NCBI GenBank assembly: GCA_016179945.1
Contig: JACPCE010000024.1
Location: 2,600-40,149 of the forward strand
Direction: 5' to 3'
DNA from: Candidatus Woesearchaeota archaeon
Lineage (GTDB): Archaea; Nanobdellota; Nanobdellia; SCGC-AAA011-G17; GW2011-AR18
Length of the DNA: 37,550 nucleotides
The notes below the pieces were generated by a model. That model was not told the origin of the DNA and searched no databases. It saw only the letters and a list, made by a program, of their open reading frames with translations. Each line of letters begins with the position of its first letter. Within the stretch, counting starts at the first letter, position 1. Below are positions 8,549-17,792 of this stretch, one piece after another. The translations under genes and the position numbers were made by a program.

Positions 8549-10324
8549 ATGGAAACACAAACAATTTCAAAATTAAACTTACATCCAGACGTTAAAGCCA
8601 AAGTAGAAAGCAAAAAATGGTTTTACACAGATACAGTTAAAGATCATTTCTTTAATCCTAGAAATATTTTAATAAATGAAAGTGAAAGTCATGAATATGA
8701 AAAAAATGCTGATGGTATTGGAATGGTCGGTTCCGCCGCCTGTGGAGATTCAATGAAGATGTGGATAAAGGTAGATAAAGAAAATGATAAAATAGAAGAA
8801 ATGAGATGGCAAACTTTTGGATGCTTAAAAGAAGGGGAACTTGTGTCCAGTAATCCAGACTTTATTAAGGTTGAAGATGTAAAGATGGGAGAAAAAATTT
8901 TTGATCATACAGGAAAAGAAGCTTATGTTGTAGAAACTTCAAAAAGAAAGATTAATGGTTTCTTATATAAGATAATTCCTTTAATATCAAAGTTTAATAC
9001 TTTAAATTTAACTGAAGAACATCCAATTTTAGCAATAAAAAGAAATGAATTAGTAGGTTCACGTAAACAGTCTCATACAAAGTATCTTCGTGTGGATAAT
9101 AATATTTTAATTAAAACTAAACCTAAATTTTGTTTAGCCAAATATCTAAACCCTGGTGATTATTTAGTATATAAATCTCCAGTAAAGATAAAAGATATAG
9201 AAGAAATAAGAGAAACTGAGTTAAAATTATTGGGATTTTATTTATCAGAAGGTTACTTTTCAGCAAAAGAGAAAAGTTCCGGCCAGTATGGGATTGTTGC
9301 TTTTGCTTTTAACAAAAATGAAACAAATTATATTAAAGAGCTTAAAAATTTATTAAAAAAGAAGTTTGGAAAAATGCCTTCAGAAAGAATTAGGGATAAT
9401 GTTTCAGAAACATATCTCTGCAGCAGGAAAGCGATTCGATTCTTTAATAGATATTGTGGCCATATGGCAAAGAATAAGAAACTTCATCCAGATTTAATAT
9501 ATTTACCATTGAATAAACAAAAAACTTTATTAAATTATTATTTTAAAGGGGATGGTCATTTATATAAGGATAAACGAAAAAATAGACAAGATCAACTTAT
9601 TATGAGTACTGCTTCTGAAAAACTATCCTTACAATTACAGCAACTAATAGCTAGACAAGGTTTTTTTGCAACTATCTCTAAAAGAAAAACAGTTCCTAGT
9701 AATATAAACGGTAGATTGATTCCGAGTAAAACTTGTTATGTTGTGAGCTATATAAAATCAAAAAAGAAAAAATCATTTGCTAAGAAATCAAGAAATTATT
9801 TCTTAGTTCCAATTCAAAGCATAATAAAAGAAAAATATAATGGTTATGTCTATAATTTTGAAGTTGGTGGAAAAAATAAATCTTATTTAATAAAGGGTTT
9901 TGCTGTGCATAACTGCGCTTCAGCTCTTGCTTCAACATCAATGCTTTCAGTCATGGTAACTGAAAATGGCGGAATGAAAATTGATGATGCATTAAAATTA
10001 AAACCTCAAGATATTATTGCAAGACTTGGAAATTTACCAAGCAGAAAATTCCATTGCTCTGTTCTAGGAGACAAAGCATTGAGAAGTGCAATTAACGATT
10101 ACTTTAGAAGATCAGGGCAAACAAATAGAATAATTGTTGAAGGAGCAAGAATTATAGATCCAGAAACTAAAACAACAGACAAAGACATAGAAGAAGCAAT
10201 CCTAGAAGGTGCTCTGACTTTAGAAGACGTTCAGAAAAAATTAAAGGTTGGGATTTCAAATAAAGCAGTAATTCCAGCAGTCGAAGAGCTTATAAGATTT
10301 TACAAAGAAAAATATTTCGGATAA
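8549..10324 (+). CDS. iscU: Fe-S scaffold protein IscU/NifU containing an intein
   Basis: Exteins HFFNPRNI...GMVGSAACGDSMKMWIKV...RWQTFG // CASALASTSMLS...KFHCSVLGDKALRSAI. Confidence 0.93.
   Translation: METQTISKLNLHPDVKAKVESKKWFYTDTVKDHFFNPRNILINESESHEYEKNADGIGMVGSAACGDSMKMWIKVDKENDKIEEMRWQTFGCLKEGELVSSNPDFIKVEDVKMGEKIFDHTGKEAYVVETSKRKINGFLYKIIPLISKFNTLNLTEEHPILAIKRNELVGSRKQSHTKYLRVDNNILIKTKPKFCLAKYLNPGDYLVYKSPVKIKDIEEIRETELKLLGFYLSEGYFSAKEKSSGQYGIVAFAFNKNETNYIKELKNLLKKKFGKMPSERIRDNVSETYLCSRKAIRFFNRYCGHMAKNKKLHPDLIYLPLNKQKTLLNYYFKGDGHLYKDKRKNRQDQLIMSTASEKLSLQLQQLIARQGFFATISKRKTVPSNINGRLIPSKTCYVVSYIKSKKKKSFAKKSRNYFLVPIQSIIKEKYNGYVYNFEVGGKNKSYLIKGFAVHNCASALASTSMLSVMVTENGGMKIDDALKLKPQDIIARLGNLPSRKFHCSVLGDKALRSAINDYFRRSGQTNRIIVEGARIIDPETKTTDKDIEEAILEGALTLEDVQKKLKVGISNKAVIPAVEELIRFYKEKYFG
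8822..9913 (+). mobile_element. Intein (364 aa) with LAGLIDADG endonuclease domain in IscU
   Basis: Starts CLKEGELVSS, ends YLIKGFAVHN before Cys+1. Block B-like LNLTEEHPIL; LAGLIDADG-like LLGFYLSEGYF and LLNYYFKGDGHLY. Confidence 0.92.
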
Positions 10325-10325
10325 A

Positions 10326-10571
10326 ATGGAAGAATATAATGCACCAAAAGATGAAGGATACAAAGTTTCTAATAGTTATAACTCTGTTAATCAACCTCAA
10401 AGTAATTCTTATGAAAGTTCTCAAGCAGTAACAGTTAGCTTGCCAATATATCAAGAAACACAACAACAATCTAGTTCTAGAAGAAGTAAATGTCCTAGAG
10501 GTGCTATTTTAAATAAAATTGGAAGTTGCTGCGGTGATCAGTGTACAAGAGCTTGCGCAATTGAGGGATAA
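10326..10571 (+). CDS. Small protein with Cys-rich C-terminus
   Basis: SKCPRGAILNKIGSCCGDQCTRACAIEG; immediately follows iscU. Confidence 0.55.
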   Translation: MEEYNAPKDEGYKVSNSYNSVNQPQSNSYESSQAVTVSLPIYQETQQQSSSRRSKCPRGAILNKIGSCCGDQCTRACAIEG

Positions 10572-10631
10572 AATTATTTTTACTTAGGAAGTTTAATAAA
10601 TATAAGAGCTTGGAAAACTTGAAGTAATAAA

Positions 10632-11405
10632 ATGAAAAAAATATTTTTAGTTTTAGTGCTAATAACTATTTTCCTAGTTAGCTGTACTAAAAATGTTCAG
10701 CACTCAAATATTTCTGAAAACTCAAATGAAAAACAAAATAAAACTTTATTAGTTAAAAAAACAATTAATGATAAATTTATTGTTGTAAATCCGTTTGATT
10801 TATCTCAAGTTTCTTCGATTTCCAAATTCAGAAGCTGTGTTGGCCATGATTACAGTGGTTATAATTCTAATAAAGAAATAGAAACGCAGCGCTCTATGAA
10901 GCATTATCTAAACGGAATAAGCTCGGCTGTAGGATATAACAATAAAATAAAAGTCTATGCTCCTTTTGATGGCAAGATTTCTTATATAGACGATGATTTT
11001 GCTAGTTTTGAAGGGAACCAAAGGGGACAGCAAATATGGATATCAGGTAGTTCTGCAGGTGATTGGGTATTTGTATTTTTTCACATCGATCTTTTACAAT
11101 CAATTAAAAGAAATACAGAAGTTAAATCAGGACAGCATATTGGTTATGCTAATTTAGATAACTCTCCAAACTTTGATATTGTACTAAAAAAGTTTGGCAT
11201 TTTCGGTCGAAATACAATTGAATCTCCTTTTATGCATATGAGTTTAGATGTAATTAATCAGTACAAAGGATTGAATTTAGACGATTTTATTATTTCTAAG
11301 TCTGTAAGAGATTCTAAGCCATGCCCATGTACTGGCGAATATTGTTCATTTCCTTCAAATAGTCCAGAAAATAATCCAGAAGATTGGGTTGTAATCGATA
11401 ATTAA
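10632..11405 (+). CDS. Lipoprotein with M23-peptidase-like beta fold
   Basis: Lipobox FLVSC; KVYAPFDGKISYI...QQIWISG...VFFHIDLL...EVKSGQHIGYAN. Confidence 0.5.
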   Translation: MKKIFLVLVLITIFLVSCTKNVQHSNISENSNEKQNKTLLVKKTINDKFIVVNPFDLSQVSSISKFRSCVGHDYSGYNSNKEIETQRSMKHYLNGISSAVGYNNKIKVYAPFDGKISYIDDDFASFEGNQRGQQIWISGSSAGDWVFVFFHIDLLQSIKRNTEVKSGQHIGYANLDNSPNFDIVLKKFGIFGRNTIESPFMHMSLDVINQYKGLNLDDFIISKSVRDSKPCPCTGEYCSFPSNSPENNPEDWVVIDN

Positions 11406-12283
11406 ATCTTGCTTATCAAAAATTTAGGCTTTACAAACTCGCTTCCAAAAGTAGCCTGCAAATTAAATCCGTCAAGACTTGCAGTCAAAAAAGGATTTTC
11501 TACAGAAATTTTTTGATTTACTTTATTGGCCAAATATAATATAAAATTATTTAACTCATCTTCACTTTTAAATTCTAAATTTGTAGAAACGTCTTGTTTG
11601 TCTTTATAATTTATAGTAATTGGCTTTCCAAAACCACTGCATATAATTTCCTTCACATCTTTGTCTTCAACTAAAGCAGATATTTTGCCAAATTTCTTTA
11701 AGTCTCTTACAACATAATATCTTATCTTATCAAAGTATTCGTCAGAATATTTAGTATTGTATTTGTCACAAATAATTCTTAGTTGTTTCAAAAATTTCTC
11801 TTTATCATCTAAATTCATGTTTTTAACATTTTCTTCAAATTCCTTCAATAATATAATATCGTTATTTGTTAATTTTGGTTCTATTACTTTATAGGAATTA
11901 CTGTCAAACTCAGTTTTAACTAATGTCATTCCTGTTTCTTTAGATAGAATAATTTCTTTGCTTTTGATATTGGGTAAGGCTTCAATAACAATTTTTTTCT
12001 CTTCTTCAAATTTCTTTAACTTCATCAATAAATCTTTTTTCTTTTTCAATAACAATTCCCTTTCCTTTCTTTTCATTTCTAATTCTTCATGTTTTTCAAC
12101 AACAATTCTAGTTTTCTTTGTTTTTCTGTAAGATCTGAAAATTTCATTGGTAAAATTTCTCAAAAAAACTGCTTTCTCATTTCTTCTCAAATTTTTAACA
12201 TTAAAAGAATCTATTACTAATTCAAGTTCTTTTCTTTCTTTTTCAAGAAATTCATTTATTAGAAAAAAAGGTTCCTCTTTCAT
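11402..12283 (-). CDS. Stand-alone N-terminal domain related to type II/IV secretion ATPases (no Walker A core)
   Basis: DKVRYY-like region then VEDKDVKEIICSGFGKPITINYKD...ENPFLTASLDGFNLQATFGSEFVKPKFLISKI*, ending where the ATPase core would start. Confidence 0.5.
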   Translation of the reverse strand: MKEEPFFLINEFLEKERKELELVIDSFNVKNLRRNEKAVFLRNFTNEIFRSYRKTKKTRIVVEKHEELEMKRKERELLLKKKKDLLMKLKKFEEEKKIVIEALPNIKSKEIILSKETGMTLVKTEFDSNSYKVIEPKLTNNDIILLKEFEENVKNMNLDDKEKFLKQLRIICDKYNTKYSDEYFDKIRYYVVRDLKKFGKISALVEDKDVKEIICSGFGKPITINYKDKQDVSTNLEFKSEDELNNFILYLANKVNQKISVENPFLTASLDGFNLQATFGSEFVKPKFLISKI

Positions 12284-12618
12284 GAGTATTCAGACATTGG
12301 AGCTGTTGGTTGTGACAATCCTGATTTGCCTCTTACGTATTTTTCAAGAAGCAATAAACCTTGTGCTATAGCCTTATTTTGTTCTAGCAAGGATTCCAAC
12401 TTTGAAGATAAAGCTGCTATTTTAGCTTCAGTACTTTCTACTTCACCAACATGCTTTGCTGCTTCATCAAATAATGAAACTAATTTGTCTATTCTTTGAA
12501 TTAATTTATTTGTAGATTCAATTAATTCTGTTACATGTTTAGAAGTTAATTCAGAAGTTTCTTTATGAACTGGTTTTTCTGCAGAATGAACAACCTCTTT
12601 ATGTTTTGTAAATGGCAT
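12280..12618 (-). CDS. Coiled-coil protein, operon partner of 11402..12283
   Basis: Heptad-rich VTELIESTNKLIQRIDKLVSLFDEAAKHVGEVESTEAKIAALSSKLESLLEQNKAIAQGLLLLEKYV; 4-bp overlap. Confidence 0.55.
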   Translation of the reverse strand: MPFTKHKEVVHSAEKPVHKETSELTSKHVTELIESTNKLIQRIDKLVSLFDEAAKHVGEVESTEAKIAALSSKLESLLEQNKAIAQGLLLLEKYVRGKSGLSQPTAPMSEYS

Positions 12619-12786
12619 AAGTTAATTCTTTAAAACTAATATAAAAAGGTTTCTTTTGACTATTCTGTTAGGCTATTATCCAGGAAAAACAAGTATAGGA
12701 AAACAGAAGTAAAATACTAATTTTCATAACTTCAGATAAAAACTTTTTAATGAAATTATTAAAAAATAAATTGACTGTATTATTTA

Positions 12787-12820
12787 AATTAGTAAAATTA
12801 ATAAAAAAATTTTACTAATT
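12787..12820. repeat. 13-bp perfect inverted repeat, intergenic
   Basis: aattagtaaaatt-aataaaaa-aattttactaatt. Confidence 0.4.
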
Positions 12821-12946
12821 ACTATATAGGCATCATCAATGTAATTGAAAATTTGGGGAGCATTTCAGATGTATTAAAAATATATAAATCTTTCTCAAAA
12901 TTGAAAATTTCAACAACTTTATAAATAAAACACTATTCATTCTGCG

Positions 12947-13966
12947 ATGCTAAGCGAAACATTCAAACAATTTAAGGGAAAAGACGCATTTGTAGATATA
13001 TATGGTCAAGAAGAAGCAAAAAGACAGATACTTTCAGCTTTGATTATGAATAGGCACATAGTATTAGTTGGCCCTCCAGGAATAGGAAAAACAACACTGG
13101 CAAGGAATATAACTAAATTGCTTCCAGAGATAAAGCTTAATGATTGTAATTTTCATTGCCTTCCAGATAAGCCATTTTGTCCAGAATGCAAAAAAGGAAT
13201 TACAACCAAAACAAAAATATTAAAAGGTGAAGGAAGATTTGTAAGAGTTCAAGGTTCTCCTGATTTAACTGTAGAAGATTTATTGGGAGATATTGACCCC
13301 ATAAAAGCAATGAAATTTGGGCCTTTGGCTGTAGAAAGTTTCACTCCAGGAAAAATATTCAAAGCAAATCAAGGAGTTTTATTCTTTGATGAGTTAAACA
13401 GAGCTCCTGAAAAAATACAAAATGCACTACTGCAGGTTTTAGAAGAAGGAAAAGCAACAATTGGAAGCTATGATTTAGATATAGAAGCTAATTTTATATT
13501 TCTTGCTACAATGAATCCAGAAGATTTCGCAGCTACAGAGAAATTATCAGAAGTACTTCTAGATAGGTTTGATTTTGTCTTTATAAAATATCCAGAAACT
13601 CTTGAGATAGAAAAAAAGATAGTTAAAATTAAATCAGAGACACTAAAAGAAATTGTTTTTCCTGAAAAATTACTAAATATTACTTTAGGTTTTATAAGAT
13701 CCTTAAGAAATAATGAAAATCTAGAAAGAGTTCCAAGTGTAAGAGCATCTATGGGTTTATATGAAAGAGCACAATCAAATGCTTTGCTATCAAATAGAAA
13801 AGAAGTTATTATGGAAGACATTTTAGAAGCATTTAATTCAGTAATATCTCATAGAATAAGACTAAAACCAAGTGTAAAATATATAATGAATTCTAAAGAT
13901 TTCTTGTCAAAAGAATTTAACAAATTTAAGGAAACTGCTGAAAAAGAAGGCAGTGATTACCCCTAA
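12947..13966 (+). CDS. MoxR/ChlI-type AAA+ ATPase with a four-Cys insertion
   Basis: GPPGIGKTTLARNI, CNFHCLPDKPFCPEC, GVLFFDELNRAPEKIQNALLQVLEEG, FLATMNPEDF. Confidence 0.88.
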   Translation: MLSETFKQFKGKDAFVDIYGQEEAKRQILSALIMNRHIVLVGPPGIGKTTLARNITKLLPEIKLNDCNFHCLPDKPFCPECKKGITTKTKILKGEGRFVRVQGSPDLTVEDLLGDIDPIKAMKFGPLAVESFTPGKIFKANQGVLFFDELNRAPEKIQNALLQVLEEGKATIGSYDLDIEANFIFLATMNPEDFAATEKLSEVLLDRFDFVFIKYPETLEIEKKIVKIKSETLKEIVFPEKLLNITLGFIRSLRNNENLERVPSVRASMGLYERAQSNALLSNRKEVIMEDILEAFNSVISHRIRLKPSVKYIMNSKDFLSKEFNKFKETAEKEGSDYP

Positions 13967-15119
13967 TTTAGATATAAAAGAACAGAAAAAAGGCTATGAA
14001 CAAAAAGGTTCTCTGGATATAGATGAAGATCTTAGTCATTCTATAGTTGAAGGAAATAAACAAAGAACGCAGCAGGGAATGATTTTAGATTCAGCATTAA
14101 ATCAAGGTTTATTTGCATTCAATGCAGACATGGTTTTTGAAAATATAGTAAAAGATTACAGCAATGCAGATAGAATTTATGGAGAAAACTTTCTAAGATT
14201 TGCTTCTGGATTTGATAATAATACAATAAAGAAAAATATCAGATTTCCTGAATTTCAAAGAGAATTAAAAAATAAATTAAAACAAACAGAGAATGAATTA
14301 AAAGATGATGATTTAATTGATGATAAAGGTTCAATAACTGATAAGGGTTTTAGTTTAGCTTCTATAGTTTTGTATATGCAGGAACTAGATGATTTAAGAG
14401 CAAAAGGTCTGGGAGAAAGAAAAACAAAGAAAGCAATGATTTATGGTGACAAGGAAAACACTAGAAACTTTAGGTCACATGACAGATACAAAGACATTGC
14501 AATAAAATCCTCTATAAGAAAAGCTCTTAGAAGAGGACATAAAGAACTAACTACAGAAGACTTGAAAGTATTTGAAAGAGATAGCAAAGGTAAAATTTGT
14601 GTTGTATATGGATTAGATGCTTCAGGAAGTATGCGCGGTAAAAAAATAGAGCTTTGCAAAAAAGCAGGAATTGCTCTTGCATTTAAAGCAATAGATGAAC
14701 AAGACAATGTTGGATTGATTGTATTTGGAAGTGAAATAGAAGAAGTAGTTTATCCAACAAAGGATTTTTCACAATTTATCAAGGCTATTGTAAAGATAAA
14801 AGCAAAAAAGCAAACAGATATAGCTTTGACAATAGAAAAAGCAATAGAAATGTTTCCAAAAGATAATGTTACAAAGCACTTGGTTTTAATAACAGATGCT
14901 GTTCCAACTGTAGGCTCTGATCCTAATAAAAATACATTAAACTTGGTTGAAAGAGCAGCTAATTTTGGGATAACTATTTCTGTAATTGGTATTGAATTAA
15001 ACAAAGAATCAACAGAGTTTGCTAAAAGAATTTCTGAGATAGGTAGGGGCAGATTATATGTAGTTAAGGATTTGGAAAATTTAGATAAGATTGTTCTGCA
15101 GGATTATTATAGTATATAG
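13953..15119 (+). CDS. VWA-domain protein (Mg-chelatase/CoxE-like partner of MoxR)
   Basis: MIDAS VVYGLDASGSMRGKK...; LVLITDAVPT; GTG start overlapping the AAA gene. Confidence 0.85.
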   Translation: MITPNLDIKEQKKGYEQKGSLDIDEDLSHSIVEGNKQRTQQGMILDSALNQGLFAFNADMVFENIVKDYSNADRIYGENFLRFASGFDNNTIKKNIRFPEFQRELKNKLKQTENELKDDDLIDDKGSITDKGFSLASIVLYMQELDDLRAKGLGERKTKKAMIYGDKENTRNFRSHDRYKDIAIKSSIRKALRRGHKELTTEDLKVFERDSKGKICVVYGLDASGSMRGKKIELCKKAGIALAFKAIDEQDNVGLIVFGSEIEEVVYPTKDFSQFIKAIVKIKAKKQTDIALTIEKAIEMFPKDNVTKHLVLITDAVPTVGSDPNKNTLNLVERAANFGITISVIGIELNKESTEFAKRISEIGRGRLYVVKDLENLDKIVLQDYYSI

Positions 15120-15181
15120 ATACTATTAATTAGTAATAACAATAGAAAGATTTATAAGTAAATTAACTTCACAAAAATTTT

Positions 15182-15850
15182 ATGGCGAAAACTAGAAAAG
15201 AATCAAGAAAACCTAGACCGTTTGGTGGTTCAAGAAAAATAGGAGATATAGAAAAGCTAGTTGTTAATTATTATAAAACTTTAGAAGCTTTAGGTGGTCC
15301 TAGTACTTATGATTATGGCGGTAGGACTTTATGTTTAGCACTCGGTCCTAATGTTTACAGGGTTACTTTAGATTCATTAGACAATATAAATACACCACAA
15401 ATAGCACAAGGATTAAGAAGTTTAACACTCAAAGCTGAATTAGAACATTTAGATTTTTCTTTTGATTTATTTAGAGCATTATGTGCTAAATATCATAACA
15501 GCCATGGCGGTGTTGGTTTTGATACAGAACCTTATAATCCAGCAGCAGGATCAGGAGAATATAAAAGAACAAAAATACCTACATTGGTTAGTAAGGGTTT
15601 TTGGCCAGCAGATCAATTGCCATTGCTAAGAGCAAAATTAGTTGATGAAGGACAGGAATTTGGACATATTTATGTTTTAAAGGGAGATAATAATGTTTCT
15701 GATCTTGTACTGCATACACCATTAAGCCAAAGCACTGGAAGAAAAACTGGCTATGTTTTAAGACATTCTTATATTGGGGATGGAGAAGGGGTTGTTGCCT
15801 ATGCAAGATTCCTTGATGATGCTCGTCTAGGAAAAAAATTAAAATTATAA
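15182..15850 (+). CDS. Uncharacterised basic protein
   Basis: Complete 222-aa ORF with TATA-like promoter aaagatttataag upstream. Confidence 0.6.
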   Translation: MAKTRKESRKPRPFGGSRKIGDIEKLVVNYYKTLEALGGPSTYDYGGRTLCLALGPNVYRVTLDSLDNINTPQIAQGLRSLTLKAELEHLDFSFDLFRALCAKYHNSHGGVGFDTEPYNPAAGSGEYKRTKIPTLVSKGFWPADQLPLLRAKLVDEGQEFGHIYVLKGDNNVSDLVLHTPLSQSTGRKTGYVLRHSYIGDGEGVVAYARFLDDARLGKKLKL

Positions 15851-16062
15851 TAAAAAAATAAAAGCCCAAGAAAGTTCAATTTGCCCAGATTTAAGATAAA
15901 AACTCTGCTTATAAACATTCTTGCATTATAACCATTAAAAGCCTTAATAATAATTTTATCAATAAGATTTTTATATATATTAGAGAATTTTCATATTATT
16001 ATGGATGTATTTGCACATGGATTATGGACTTATGCAATTTATTACAAAAAGAAATCTAAAGA

Positions 16063-16263
16063 TTAGTTTTTTTTATTGCTTAAAACCATAACAAATATTC
16101 CAACTATAGAAATTATAACACCTTGAAAAATATGTATAATATGTGAGGTCTCTTCTATTTGGCTAATTAGTCTTTCATGAAATGCATGCGGTAAAAACAT
16201 CCATAATAAACCAATAAACAAAATTAAAGCACCAACATTATACCAAGAAAATATGTTTTTCAT
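16063..16263 (-). CDS. Small two-TM membrane protein
   Basis: NVGALILFIGLLWMFLPHAFH...IFQGVIISIVGIFVMVLSN. Confidence 0.5.
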   Translation of the reverse strand: MKNIFSWYNVGALILFIGLLWMFLPHAFHERLISQIEETSHIIHIFQGVIISIVGIFVMVLSNKKN

Positions 16264-16285
16264 AAAAAAAGAAAAAATAAAGAAT

Positions 16286-16636
16286 TTATTCCTTAACTAG
16301 GTAAGCTACACCTAAAGACACAACACCAATTACAAGATGGAGTAATGTAGTTGCTGTGTTTATATTAAGCAAACTTAATAATAAGTCTTTTACTACAGGC
16401 ACAAATCCTAAAATACCTAGTGCAAGACCCACCCAGCCTAAAACCATATTAAATATTTTTCCTTCAGCCTTAATTCCAACATAGAGTCCAAATGCAGCAG
16501 CTATTAAGTGCAAAACACTTTGCAGGACATTTACTCCAAAAAAGCCCAAAAGACTCTGTGTAAATAATCCCCAAAGTCCAACAACTGCTAGAACTAAACC
16601 CAGAATTAGGGCATAAGTTTTTTGTACATTAGCCAT
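16286..16636 (-). CDS. Four-TM membrane protein, DUF4383-like
   Basis: YALILGLVLAVVGLWGLF...VLHLIAAAFGLYVGIKAEGKIFNMVLGWVGLALGILGF; ggaggt-like leader. Confidence 0.55.
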   Translation of the reverse strand: MANVQKTYALILGLVLAVVGLWGLFTQSLLGFFGVNVLQSVLHLIAAAFGLYVGIKAEGKIFNMVLGWVGLALGILGFVPVVKDLLLSLLNINTATTLLHLVIGVVSLGVAYLVKE

Positions 16637-16726
16637 TTACTCACCTCCATAAATAGCCTATAATTTTATTAAAACAGTTACTTATAAATTTTTTCTTTAT
16701 TGGTATTTTAGACAGAATAAATTATT

Positions 16727-17710
16727 TTACCTTTTTTTATTTTTTTTCTGTCTTGTAGGAGGATCAACACAAGGACTTGGACTTTTTCTAGAATAACCAA
16801 ATCTTATTTGCAATGTCCCTCCAGTTCTAAAATATTCTCCAGCGCCTATATCTTCTAATCCAGAAATTTCACGTGTTTTAACGTCAGGTATAGCTCTATA
16901 AAGCGCCTTTCCAGCATTATCAAACAAATGATATTTTCTAATAGATACACTACATTCTCTATTATATTTATAATTAAAAGCATTAACAACATCATCAGGA
17001 GTATCACCTTTTCTAACATTATAAGTAAAAACAGCCATGCCTTTTCTTTCTATTTGTCTAAAGTCATAAGTTTTTACTGCTGGTTTATTAGAAGTTAAAA
17101 TATATCCTAAACCTATAGCAGTCAAAAGACCAAGAACACTAAAAGCGCCTATAACTCTTCTTCTATGGGCTGCATTTTCATCAAGACCATATCCTAAATT
17201 TTCTTCTAAACCTTGGTCACCTATTTTAAACCATGCTGTCTCAAGACCCTCTTTTTTTAATTCAACAGGAATACCATCAACAAGAGTATCACGTCTTTGA
17301 TCTCTAGGACTATCTGTGCCACCAGCAGCATCACTACCAAAACCTAATCCAGTCTTAGTAGTGTCTTTAGGTTCTCTACAATGCTCTTCAACTTTAGGTA
17401 ATTCAAATACTGAATCATCACCAGAATTTCCAGAAGCTCTTCCTGCATCGTCACTAAAGGCTTCAGCTAATGATCCTGAAACAGGTGCTATTGATAAAGT
17501 CGGCAATGCACCAACTTCTCTTTCATTAAAAATATGAGTTTCTCTTTCTCCTAAAGGTGAACCCCCTATACCATCAAAAATACGTGTTTGAGCCTCTCCT
17601 AAATGAATTTCTTTTCTAACGCCAGTAGGTCTGTTTGCTAAACCTACTAAGGCTGCTGGAATTATTGCTGTGTCAATTCTTCCTTCTGGTTTTTCATCTT
17701 TGTCTGCCAT
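16727..17710 (-). CDS. Single-TM protein with long disordered N-terminus and possible LysM-like C-terminal domain
   Basis: TM VIGAFSVLGLLTAIGLGYILT; FTYNVRKGDTPDDVVNAFNYKY. Confidence 0.5.
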   Translation of the reverse strand: MADKDEKPEGRIDTAIIPAALVGLANRPTGVRKEIHLGEAQTRIFDGIGGSPLGERETHIFNEREVGALPTLSIAPVSGSLAEAFSDDAGRASGNSGDDSVFELPKVEEHCREPKDTTKTGLGFGSDAAGGTDSPRDQRRDTLVDGIPVELKKEGLETAWFKIGDQGLEENLGYGLDENAAHRRRVIGAFSVLGLLTAIGLGYILTSNKPAVKTYDFRQIERKGMAVFTYNVRKGDTPDDVVNAFNYKYNRECSVSIRKYHLFDNAGKALYRAIPDVKTREISGLEDIGAGEYFRTGGTLQIRFGYSRKSPSPCVDPPTRQKKNKKR

Positions 17711-17792
17711 TTTAAATAAGTAAATATTATATATTTAGTATGAACTAATTGTTTATATACTTTACGGAATTTAATTACTAGTTAGTGATAAA

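Noticed and set aside
12825-12890. Possible C/D box sRNA on the minus strand (tgatgatg, ctga)
   Set aside because: Box order and spacing do not fit a C-D'-C'-D layout.
13468-15004. Antisense ORFs within moxR and VWA genes
   Set aside because: Shadow ORFs; the sense strand has conserved motifs.
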